From Neurospora intermedia (taxonomy: Eukaryota; Ascomycota; Sordariomycetes; Sordariales; Sordariaceae), in contig BTPP01000001.1 of NCBI GenBank assembly GCA_037102815.1, positions 1,947,001 through 2,011,000 of the forward strand: 64,000 bases of DNA. Reading direction: 5' to 3'. The position numbers and the translations under genes are program-made. Within the stretch, counting starts at the first letter, position 1. Each line of letters begins with the position of its first letter. This document shows positions 49,063 through 60,117 of this stretch, piece by piece. The notes beneath the pieces were generated by a model that saw nothing but the letters and a program-made list of their open reading frames with translations, did no database searches and had not been told where the DNA came from.

Positions 49063-51393
49063 GTGACGACTAAATATACGCGGAATCTCGTTTTCTTATT
49101 TCTCATTTGTTCTTTGCTTTTGCTAACGATATCCCCTGGTCGCTTTGGGAGGGCGCTTCTTCAAATTTCTTGGTATCTGAAGTTCAGATTTCTTGTCATT
49201 TAACTTTTTCTCTTGGTTTGGATATTTGGGGGCGGTGTTACTGAAACTGGGCAACACGCAACTTTCACGTCGTGCTGCAGGGCCTGGAGAACTGAAGATT
49301 GGCGATTCGATTCTCTTTTCGGACCTTATGATTGGTTCATTTTCTTTCTTGGAGCTCACGGCCTTAGAGGGAAGCAGGGAGGTCACACTGACACGCTTTC
49401 AATGACATGGGGGGAATCAAAATATTGCCTGGGTATTGGGCTCGTGGATGATCTATGTATACCCTGGAGAGGGATGGGGATTCTCTGGCTCGGTCATCAG
49501 TGGCTGTGCTGAGCGAGTAAGCTCGGAGTTTTCTGGCTTGGACGTATCGAGTGCTCGATGAAGCTTCAACAATACGTTCAAGGTGCGGCAACAGTGAATC
49601 AAGAACGACTTACCACGCACGTACCCTCTCACATTTGGCATTGTCCCGCTGTGCTGTTGTCTATTCTGACGATTGCCGTTGGTTCCAGTCGTTTTTGCCT
49701 ATTTCATGGTGGTGTTGTCGTTACGATTTGCTCGAGTAGGCTGTAAACAGCCATGCCCTAAAGGGTCAAACATTTCATCCTGAGACTTTGAGTGGCTGTC
49801 TAAGTCAATGTGGGTTGTTTCCAGGATCACATATATATACGCGAAACAAGTTGTGTCATAACGATGATGCAAGACGACAAGATCAATACTGCCGTAGGCC
49901 GGACCTAATTTCAGGAAGTCCTACTTAAAAATCTGACTGGGAAGTGTTTCTAAGCTTCGATAAAGGTTCTGTATATCGTGTGGCGAACACACTTCATCTA
50001 TGTTTTGTAGTGATACTATTTCAAGTCTCCAGATCTTGCAACCGGTTCGTTTTTAGGCTCTCTTGCCGCCTGAGGACTTGCTTCATTGTGTACACTACAG
50101 ATATACTAGACCGTCCAGTTCTGAGATCCTCTTCATCTGTAACGAAGAAGGCTTTGAGAACACTCTCTCACCAAACACGGGTTCTTGAGCAAGGTCAAGT
50201 TTTCAAGTGTCGTGAAATTTTTGTTCGCTCTCATAGCCTGTGTAGCTGGTATCGTTGGTGATGCAGGTCCTTTGACACGACACTCTAGGGGAGCCTATCT
50301 GTCGTTCTTATTTAAGTCATATTAGAAAACAAATAATAAGCGGAGGGGGTTGTCCCAGCTTAACACAGAGGATGACAAGTGACTCGTGGCTGGATCTTGC
50401 TAGTCTGGTTGCTACTTCCAATACCTACCAGTCATTTGATGGACAACGGACCCGAAGGGAGAGTTCTGTGAATACAACATCACGCGGCAAGAAGAAAACC
50501 ATTGAAAGAATAAGTAGGACTCGACAACAAATTCCAAGGATGTTCAAGACCCTTTGCTATCCGAGCTTCCCTTTATCGCTTTCATTCGCCCTATCCGTTG
50601 GCTTCGATCACACCATCACCACAATTCTAGACGAGCTCGATGTCCATCAAAGAAGACTTACCAGTCATGGACATTTCCGCTTAGCCGATGAAATGATGAC
50701 CAGGGCATGATTCTGCCCCAGTCTCACATGTTTGGAGGTACCTCTTTACTCATTACCACTCCACGCTATGGGGTGGCTTCAACGGCATTCACCTTATACT
50801 CTTCACTTGAGATTCTATTGTCTGTCTCCCCAGAGATTCGCGGTCTTTGCGCCTTCGCGCCAGTTCGTTGACAGGTGACGCCGAGACGTGCAAGTGCAAC
50901 ATACTGAACTCAGCGAGATGGCGGACATCGTTGCAAACATCTCGACTAATCGTTTCCTTCCCGATGCACTGTTGCTATATTCTCGCATCATTTCACTATC
51001 TTAACCAGCGGCGCTCAAAGCTGCAACTGCGCGTCCTCGAAGTGAGCGTAACTCAAGCCCATAACAATAACTACAACTAAATGTAGGTAGTGATCCATCA
51101 GAGACCGTATACAATCCACTCGAGCGTGTGATGTCTTCAATCTTCAAATCTTGGACAATTGTTTCCATCTTTTCTGTTAGTGTTGGCCTCTGAAGGCGCC
51201 ATACTTCGACAAAACAGGGATGTGTCTCGTTGAACACTTGGGTTGTAATACCCCTGACGTTATTTGAACCCAAAATTTCACAGAGTTACAAATAGAGAAA
51301 ATTGGAGTCGTTTTTTATGTGCCGTTTTGTACCTGGGCGCATCTATCAAATTGCATCTATATTTGCTGGCTTGTGGCAGCCTTGATAACTACT
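49063..51393. other. Intergenic region between the Opy2-like gene and tRNA-Val
   Basis: About 2.3 kb without a convincing gene. A 112-codon plus-strand frame at 50372-50710 has no recognised domain and I do not support it as coding. Confidence 0.5.
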
Positions 51394-51467
51394 GGTCCGA
51401 TGGTGTAGTTGGTTATCACGTCAGTCTAACACACTGAAGGTCCCCAGATCGAGCCTGGGTCGGATCA
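51394..51467 (+). tRNA. tRNA-Val (anticodon AAC)
   Basis: A 74-nt intron-less cloverleaf. The acceptor stem GGTCCGA/TCGGATC pairs fully (one G-U), followed by discriminator A. The D arm has the usual TGGTGTAGTTGGTTATCAC of eukaryotic tRNA-Val. The anticodon stem TCAGT/ACTGA encloses loop CTAACAC, so the anticodon is AAC (51428-51430). The T stem is CCCAG/CTGGG. The T loop reads ATCGAGC where TTCGAGC is expected, so position 54 is A; this also alters the internal B box of the RNA polymerase III promoter. A T8 terminator follows 10 nt downstream. Confidence 0.93.
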
Positions 51468-51477
51468 TCTTGTCAAA

Positions 51478-51485
51478 TTTTTTTT
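51478..51485 (+). terminator. RNA polymerase III terminator of tRNA-Val
   Basis: Run of eight T on the coding strand 10 nt after the tRNA 3' end, followed by CTTTTT. Confidence 0.85.
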
Positions 51486-52219
51486 CTTTTTCCTATCACT
51501 GGAGGTGCGATGTTTCACACTCATGTTATCTTCATTTTTTTATGCTTCGGCATTGGAGAAACTTGATCTGATCTATAGCCAGTTTTCAGGCTATGGGTTC
51601 TAGAGATATAGCAGTAGAGCGACAACTGAACCAGTTGTCTCGGTGGAACTTGGGAAACTCGCCGGAATGTTTCGTTAAACCAGGCAGCTTAGAGACTTTC
51701 AAGGAGACCGAGGAACTGGGAATTGTGTAAACATGTTGTACCTGGTAGTAATAAGAAGTGAAGTATACCCCCACTTCCCGACGAGAGATGACTCTCTTAC
51801 CTCCCTACCTACTTACCTCCGATATTGCAAATATCCATCTATCTCAATACTCGCTCATGAAGGCCCTTCAAAAGCCGAGGATGGAGAATACAGTGCACCA
51901 TCCCAAACGCAGCTCAAGTGAGGGATGTAGACACTCACACGGGGGTACACCACTTCCCGACACGGATGTCAAACCGGAGCAATAGAACTTTACTTCCCCA
52001 TTGTCTACAGAGCCGGTTCAGTACGTCCAGTTTCCAAACTGCCCTAAAGCCCATCGAAAAGAACTTTCGACCGAACTACTACCGAGTACTTGACGAAACC
52101 ACCGACACCAAAAGGCGGCAGAATGGAGGGGGAAAAAGCAACGAAACAGACAGGCATGTGGACTAGGTAGTGTGATACCGTACCAGGGCCGTGGGCATGG
52201 GTAGTTATCATTCTTTCTC

Positions 52220-52253
52220 GGGGAATGGGGAATGGGGAATGGGGAATGGGGAA
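52220..52253 (+). repeat. 7-bp tandem repeat (GGGGAAT)n
   Basis: Nearly five units of a 7-bp repeat, followed about 70 bp later by looser GAATGG and GATGGATG variants. Confidence 0.85.
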
Positions 52254-55200
52254 CAAGGGATGATGAACTTACCCTTGTCCTGATATTTATTGGTCTTTGG
52301 CCCGGTCCTCAGGTGATGATGGATGGGGAATGGAATGAGAATGATGGATGATAGGAGAGATAGGTGAGGATCACGGGGGGAATGGGTATGAGACAAACAT
52401 GGTCTTTCTTGGTGGTGGATGATTGTCCTTAACCCACGCCCACGTAAGGGGGTAAGGATTAGAGGACTCCGCGGAGTGGTTCGAGTGGGTAGGTACGCTA
52501 AGGTAGAGAGGTAGGTACCACCCTCCAGCCTTCAGCGGATGATTTTCGGATTTTCTTCGCGCACCATCATCACTCCATCAGACCCTTTGGCTGCTTGTGG
52601 TTGAATTGATTTGGACTGGCGGCTAAAATAAAAGCGAAGGATTAGATACAAAATTTTGTATCGAACAGTCACTGACTCGACAAGAAGACAATCTCGGAGT
52701 AGTTATCCACAACGTAACCCCAGACACCGTGACACGCGGAGTATCTCGGAACCCTCGATGAAACCTAAAAGCCCACAGTTAGACGGCGACCAGCGAGCCC
52801 AGACCAGTCTGGCGCCGTTGGGCTCGGTGATCAAGAGGATCCCTACGTTCTAGTGCCACTTTACTGGAGAATTCTGGGGATGGTTCGACGGCGACGACTC
52901 TGAGAGAGAAAAGACGAGGAGAGCGAAAGGAGGAGGGTAATTCCGGAAGGCCGAACACAACCACTGACATACATTTGATTTTGAACCCAACCCACAAAGG
53001 TCGGTTGCCGTGGGGCCTGGAAGAGTTGTGCATCTCGAGGGATCGATCGGCTAAACTGAGGAGAAGAACATTGAACGTGAAAATGTCGAAGACTTTTGTT
53101 CGGTCTTAAAAATAGACCCTGCCTTGATAGGCTAATCTGTTTGTGCCTCCATCTGGTAAAGTGTTGCAATGCATTTGTTGTGTTTGCTGACAAACTCTGC
53201 CTCTTCTGTTTACATCCCGACCCTTTCAAAGTCAACGCCAGGTGTGGCATGCTCAGTTGAGGCACATTCAGCGAGCACGTGGGAATGCCACGTGGAGATT
53301 GCAAAAGAGAAGAGAAGATCTTTCCCTCTTCGTCGGAGGCCCTTTACAAGACTACAGTATGACCCCGTCTAGGTATCTGAGGGTTCCTAGGGTTTCGGAT
53401 TATCTAGGTATGTACCTATTCATTTCCACCTGTCTATAAGGTAGGGGGTTTGTCTTTTCCCGGGCCGGTGGTCTGATAAATAGGTAGGATTAGAAATCTC
53501 AGACATTCCGAGATAGGTAGAAGAATTAAAAGACTAACCAAAAAAAATTCCGCGGATAAAAATACATACTCTAGCCGCAGTACCAAGAGCCATGCAACGC
53601 CGCGAACTAAAATGCCGCGTGCTCCAAACTAATGCGAGACGATGCGAGAAGTTCTTGGAAACGGAGACTCGGACCAGCTATGCAAACTATTATGCCGAAA
53701 CGGACCTCGACATATCTCGGCAATATGTTGGACGGTATGGTAGGTATTTAGCGCAGCAGCATGTAAGTGAAGCGAGTGTCACATATGTACGCATGTTAGA
53801 CAAGGCGGCCAGTACAGTGCTGTTACTCTAACAAAGATCAGCCGCATACATATTTTGTAAAACCAGGAGCGTTGAAGCAACTGGAGAAAACTGGTGCAGA
53901 AAGAAGCCGAGAAGAGTCTGGTTCGAAGAGGTTACTGTACTAGTACATATGCATACTGCTAGATCGGCTGGTGTGTACAGAGGAGGAGGACCCAGCCAAT
54001 CAGCTCAATTCCCAATAGTAGCACGATTGGACTGTTGAAGTCTCATTGGGTGTCCCGGGCGGCTGGAGCGAAAACCGTGGGGAAAGTTAAAAGACTAAAA
54101 AATGTCGACTAACAGCTCTAACCAAGGGCTCTCACAGTCTCTAGTCTAATCTAGTATACCAACGCTTTCGCGTATCTGGAAAGTCTTACGAGCGCATGGA
54201 GAGCCCAACCCCCTCCCCTCCCTTAACAGAATCTGTTGGTATCTACGTGGTGATTGCCGTCGAGAATGCCAGAGTTGTCTTGAGATATTGTGACTGGTGT
54301 AACTTGTAAGGGGTCTGGGAACCATTCTGTTGAGACGAGATGCAATTGTGTTCTGCTCGCTTGCTTCAACACCTTTCACATTGCGATAGTATGGCAAGCA
54401 ACTCGCGCTCTCTCTGGTTAGGGGAGAGTTTAATATAAGTGCCCCTTGTCGATGAAAAACCGTTTTTGCCTGACTGATGGTGACGAGACTTCGAGGTTAT
54501 GCATCGCAATTTCGTGCTCGTTATGGGTCTCTTTGTCACGACATTTTGCACGTTCTGGGTTTAGTCTTGTCAGATCCTGCGACTCTGCACACCCCCATGT
54601 GTCGTCCGTCCCTTTGGCGGGTTAACCCGCTCAAGCAAATCGCCTTGGCTTTGACTTGGCTTTTCGGCAGTGTTGGGTATGTCGTAAGCGTCTTTCATCA
54701 CTGCTGGGTCGGCCTTCGAGATGGTGTCGCCTAGAGTCATTATCCTAGCGTGATTCTCCCATTTTTCTCTTCAAACGGAACCCTCGTCTATTTTTTCTCT
54801 TCGAAGCCCATCTCATCTCCACCGGGGCTTCCTCCGGGCACTAATGAAAAGCAGAGAAAGAGGCAAAGCGGGCCTCATTCCGCATTCATGTTTCTCGCGA
54901 GGCTAGCGGAAAGGAGGTGGGTGGGTTGTGGATGTGCCTCCATGTTCCATCATTTCACAGGGGCCGGCCCCAACCCAGCTACTAGCTACTCGGCCAGCCC
55001 AACTTAATCCAAGTATAACGGGGCATGTGAGCAGTGCTTCGGCGTACTTTCGGTGATGCAGAACCGAGTTTTAGTGAGAGATAGGAGGGAAACAAAATGA
55101 ATGAAATTGACTGCCGACGATATACAGACCGGCGAGAGATGGCTTGCAGGAAAAGCGCAAACATCGAGATTCGAACATAAGTTAGACGTTGGCCTAGCCC

Positions 55201-57508
55201 CCCCCAGAGCTAAGGAAAAGATCAAAATGGAAGATAGGCCCTCTAACCCGTCTCTGGCACAAACCGGAAATTCCTGCTGTTGATCGAACGGCGGCACACT
55301 TGTCGAACGTTCAAATTGCCAACCACAGAAGTCCATCCGATCGGGAAACCAAACCGCTCCCTTTTGCCAGAGTTGTCCCTCTTGCATTTTAGCCGGCGGG
55401 AGAGACACAGGAAACCGAAACCGTTGAGATTTGAGAGAGAGGAAATAGGGGTCCTTCACGACCCGCAAAATCCGCAGCTCTTCCCTTCTTGAGTAATTGA
55501 GAACCCTGGCTTCACCGGCAAACACAGGCGCACAGACATGTGAAGGCGGTGGTGGTGGTGGCAGCGGCCGGGGCTCCTTGAAAACGTCGAGAATGCGGGA
55601 TATGGACAGGGCGTGCGAAATAGTCTCTTCCAGGGAGTTGCCTAGGAGGAAAATTTTTTCTTCAAACTAACCAAAGCGGACCGCATCGAACCGCTTGTCT
55701 GATGCGAAAAAGTAAGCAAATGTGGGATACAAGCGTGGATGTAGTATGTAGCGCCCAACGTGGAACGTGGTGATGGTGAGATGATGGCATGGGAAGGGTT
55801 TGAGAGATGGGTCCTCCTCCGGGCCCCCGAGCCCCCGGGGGGCTAGGCTTGTTACATACATATACACTATGTACATACCTATGTACACTAGGTAGGAGCG
55901 TTTGTGACGAGGTGCCTCATCACGTCCAGCATCCTAGCCCATATCATCCCACATTCTATGTACGTCCTACGTCGTGTGTGATGAGAAAGGTCAGCAAATT
56001 CCGGGGAGCGTTGCGCTTCGGTCATGTTTTCCTTGTCGAGAACGAAGGAATGCAATCCCCGGACGTGTTAGCTGTTCATCACGTCGGTTCGGTAATCCGC
56101 CCCAAAAGGTTTTCTTTTTCTTCTTGTCCTTCTTTCCACTTTCCTTGTTGATGCCCTGTCGCCATGCTGCACCGATCCTTTCATGCGGAACCTTTTGGTT
56201 CCACTTTGAAAGCTGCTCGAGCCTCGGAGCGATGGCGCGGCGGGAAATAGGAAGAAGTGTTACCGGATGCTACGAATGGGTGCCCTATACGTACCCGAAA
56301 AGAAAGGCTGGTTGTTAGCAATGATTGTGGTCTGTTGTTGCCTCAAAGAAGGAGAAAAAGAAAAGAAGAAGAAATAAAAAGAAAGAAAGAAAGCTCTAAC
56401 GGCTCGGTTGTATCGCATCTTCGGCTTTTGAGATTCAGTCCTCGGTATTATCTACCAGCCACCCCTAACAAACTTCCCAGACAGACGAGAACAACTACGA
56501 AAGCCGGATGTGTCCTCATTGGTCCGTCGTCGCTCATCTCTGTTGGACTGACGAACGTCGTTTCGCGGGCGGGAAGCCAATCGCATTCAAGCCGTCTAAA
56601 GAGCCGGGTTGGGGGTGTTATGTCTGTGATGTGTACAGTAGCGCATGTGCATAGCATAGCGTACTAGCGTGCTGACGACAACAATCCTTTTTGAACCCAA
56701 CAAGCATTCAATGAGAATTGCCCATTCAACCGATTTATCCACACATACATGATCCAAACGGACGGCATCCGAAAGCATGCGCGGGGGTGCATTATGTCCG
56801 TGGTATTTCGCCCTTTGAGCCATGCTCATCTTTGCTTATTGTACTCATCACCAAGCCTGCCTTACCATGGTCGACCATGCTGACTATGGTCCATGGGGCT
56901 CCATAATAGCGGCGGCGGCAGCGGCGGCGGCGCGGAGCGCTCGGTCACTCCCGCTCTTCGCTCCGGTCTCACCCACCCTGCCCGTCTGTCCAATTCGTCT
57001 AATCCGTCTCACCATTCTCATGACCCTGCCCATGTTCGTTCCTTGATCTTGATCATGTCTTGGTTTGTCTTGTCTATCACATTCATCACATCTGTATACC
57101 TGTAGGTAGATGTCCATTTGTAGGTAGAGGGTTCGCTTTCGCTTTCGTTCGGGGCGCTTCCGCCGCGCCATGAAAGCGCATTTCGTATTTGTAGCTGATT
57201 GTCGATGGATGCGGCAGTGTGGTGGACGTAGGAAGAGCGGCAAATACGACCACAATTGCTTATTTGAAAGAACAAAAGGTGACAGTGCTTGTCTTAGTAG
57301 TCCCGCGTCATCCCGATACCGCCGTCGCCGTCCTGCCGGTGCTGACATGTGTCTGTATATTGTCCTGCAGCAGCAACATCTATTTCAGGAAGCGGCAGTC
57401 ATGCAAGCACTTGGCAATTCGGCCGGCGGTTTGTGTATCAGGTCGCCTTGGCTACCTATATGTGCATGTATGAACGTACGTATCTTGGTCAGAACTTTCT
57501 TCTTAGTG

Positions 57509-57511
<3 letters not shown>

Positions 57512-57543
<32 letters not shown>
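57512..57543. repeat. Homopolymer T32
   Basis: Run of 32 T in intergenic DNA. Confidence 0.9.
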
Positions 57544-57544
<1 letters not shown>

Positions 57545-58085
57545 GATAGTCATAATGACGGTGGTTGCTTATTTGGCTACTATGCCGCTGTGACAGATGC
57601 CAACCATTTAGCTACTAAATGTAAAGCCCGTGAAGATCAGTGACTAGATGGCAAATACATACCCGCCCGTAACCTGCGTAGACCGCACCGCGCGGGCCTT
57701 ACACATATCGATCGATGTGTGTATGTGCGTATAGACATGTGGAGTTCGTGGTTACCAAGATACTTACGAGATGAACACGAGTTGTCAAAGTTAGGACGAT
57801 ACCTCCACCCACCTAGAGATCTCGTTTTGGGAAGGTCGTACAGCGTGCCTGTGGAAGGTCTGTGTGTCCAAGATACTCATCTTGTGGCTTGTTGGTTGTC
57901 TCACCACCACCCCGCAACTTTCAGCTGTAGTGGTCTTTTGGTGTAGCTCTGCTATCCCCCCCCCCCCGGTACACGACCAAGTAAGGTGAGATCACCGTTG
58001 TTCTGTCAGCCACCCAATCACCAACTCTCATACACTAAAATCAGACGGTATGCATGCAACAACTGAGAATAAACACACACACATT

Positions 58086-58394
58086 TCATTCAAAGGACAG
58101 TTCGGTTTCGACTATTGAACTCAACCGGCTTCTCTTTGGACACTTGGGACAAAGCTGATGTTCACAGCATCTGCAATACTGGGCTAGAAAAGGTATCAAG
58201 CTAGGTAATGGAATCATTCCATGATTTCCAAAATACACGCCCTTGCTCAGTCTCCACCATGGCCACTCTTTGGTAGAGCATCTTTGCCATCTACGCCCGT
58301 TGGCGCATCCAGATGAGCATATCAGAATTCCCGCTGCGTCCTTGCGCATAACACTTTCCAGCCTATCCCTCTCCTTTGATGCCCTTGCCGCCAT
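58086..58394 (-). CDS. Possible small Cys-rich protein (weak)
   Basis: A 102-codon frame that starts MAARASKERD in a good start context and contains seven Cys, five of them in a short cluster near the C-terminus (CRCC and CPKC). It might bind zinc or be part of a spliced gene. No family is recognised, no introns could be proven, and random occurrence is quite possible. Confidence 0.15.
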   Translation of the reverse strand: MAARASKERDRLESVMRKDAAGILICSSGCANGRRWQRCSTKEWPWWRLSKGVYFGNHGMIPLPSLIPFLAQYCRCCEHQLCPKCPKRSRLSSIVETELSFE

Positions 58395-59277
58395 CTTCTC
58401 GCTGAGAACAGCCCAGACCAGGGCCAGCTAGACTCTGATGATGATATCGCTTCTCCCTCCCAAATGCCCAAGACCGGTATATCTAGTCGCCAACTTTCCG
58501 CTTAGGATGGGGATATGCATATCCTTCTGTGTTGTTACCCCTCCCCAAACTCCAAAGAAACCACCCCTCCACGAAAATCGGTGGCCTTGTGAAAACCCGA
58601 ACAAAAGAAAATAAAGAAGATAAAACATGTGTGAAAACAAAGGAAGGAAAGAGTAACACGAAGAAGAAGAAGAAGTAAAAAAAAAGGAAAAAAAAAAAAA
58701 AAAAGAAACACACTTTCTCCAACTACCTGGTCGAGAAATTAAACGGAGAAAGAAAAACCAGAAGTGAAGATGATATTTGCGCCCTTTCCCCCCTTTCCCA
58801 CCTCCCGCCAAATCGGATGCCCTCTTTTAAATCGTGCGCCATTCGCCATCTGGAGAATTCGGTTACGTCGTTTGTGTCATGTGTGATGAGAAAGTGTGAA
58901 ATGTATGGAGCGTATGCGAGTGTGTGGGTGGTTGTGGTATATGCGCAAATTGCCATGGTTTTGTTTTTTTTCTTCATATTTTCTTCAGTAATGAGTGGTC
59001 GCTTCGGATGCAAGCCCGAATAAGTGCAAGTATGTGACGAGAACGCCCGAGTTGATGTGCCGGCCGTACGTGTTGGGGCATATCAGGGGTCCCGGGTCGG
59101 GGATATTCGCGCATCGCCCGACGCATTTTGCGCCAAGAACTGGGGGGGTGAAAAACGGGGTTTGGCTCTGTGGGCCGCGGCCGGCCCCCCGGGGCCCCGG
59201 AAGGGGAAGCAAGGCAGGAAGTGCGACATTGTTTCATCAGTACCTGCCAAAAGACCCAGCACCCATTGCGAAACCGC

Positions 59278-60117
59278 TCATATAATCAAACACTTTCCAC
59301 GAGGACGCTTGGGCTTTTCTGTCCCACTGTACTTTTCGCTCTTGCTATTCCCTGATGGCGGTAGCGCGCGCGGTGCTGATTGCCCTTGCTGTCGCTGTTT
59401 TCGCAGCTGCTTGACGACGTCGTAGAAGGCCTTTTCAACATTTGTGCGTGTCTTTGCCGACGCTTCGGTGAATTCGCAGCCAAGCTCTCGCGCCAAAGCG
59501 TGTCCTTCTTGTGTGGAAACCTCGCGCTCCGTTACGCGGTCGCTCTTGTTGCCCACTAGCATAATCGGCACAGGCGCGGACGGGTTGGTAGCGGCGAGAG
59601 GTGAAGATCCTGGGTACGCTGACGGCGACGAGGTCGACTCCTTGACTCTTTGAATCTGGTGGTGGAACTTCTTGATGCGCGCGAAGGAGGAGCGTGATGA
59701 AATGCTGTATACTAGCACGAAGCCCTCGCCATCCCGGATCCACTGGTCTCGTAGTGCCGTGTACTCTTCCTGTCCTGCTGTGTCCAGAACCTCTAGCATG
59801 CATGCTTGGCCGTCAATGACGACCTGTTTCCTGTAGGAGTCCTCGATAGTGGGATCATACTAGATCGTCGAGATTAGCGACCGGCTGAGAATGCAGGTAG
59901 GCGGCTAGTTGGCCAAGCCAGGGAGGGACGTGGGCAATGCAGGGATATGCAATTGCGGAGGCAGACGATCAGCCTGAAGGGAGAAGGGTTGTGAGAAGAG
60001 CACACTTACGGTTTCGACGAAGTGCTCCAAGCAGAGCTGGATGGTCAAGGCAGTCTTCCCCACGCCTCCGTCACCGAGCACCACCAACTTGTATAGCACC
60101 TGTTTGTTCCCCACCAT
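59278..60117 (-). CDS. ras-2: Ras-type small GTPase Ras-2
   Basis: Two exons, 60117-60010 and 59859-59278, give 229 aa. The 150-bp intron has a GTAAGT donor and a CTAG acceptor. The P-loop is [10 protein letters not shown] (15-24), switch I is YDPTIEDSY (37-45), and switch II contains DTAGQEEY with the catalytic Gln. The nucleotide-specificity motifs NKSD and SAK are intact. A Ser/Pro/Ala-rich insert follows the [10 protein letters not shown] helix. The basic hypervariable end (KPKRPRGK) is followed by CLII, a CaaX box for prenylation and plasma-membrane attachment. Such proteins signal through MAP-kinase and cAMP routes to hyphal growth; in Neurospora, ras-2 is the gene altered in smco7 (recalled). 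All key residues are wild type. The upstream ATG choice is fixed by the short N-terminus before the P-loop. Confidence 0.96.

Larger units (their letters stand above)
51486..59277. other. Large gene-poor region between tRNA-Val and ras-2
   Basis: Nearly 8 kb with ordinary composition but no frame with a recognised domain. Contents: GGGGAAT tandem repeats at 52220-52253, scattered TAGGTA/TACCTA motifs, a GGC-rich repeat at 56909-56935, T32 at 57512-57543, C12 at 57956-57967 and an A-rich tract near 58677-58705. A 102-codon minus-strand frame at 58394-58086 starts in good context (AAGATGGCG) and holds a Cys-rich CRCCEHQLCPKCPK segment; it is listed separately at low confidence. Confidence 0.5.

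Noticed and set aside
55160-55185. GATTCGAAC resembling a tRNA B box
   Set aside because: No A box or cloverleaf can be formed around it on either strand.
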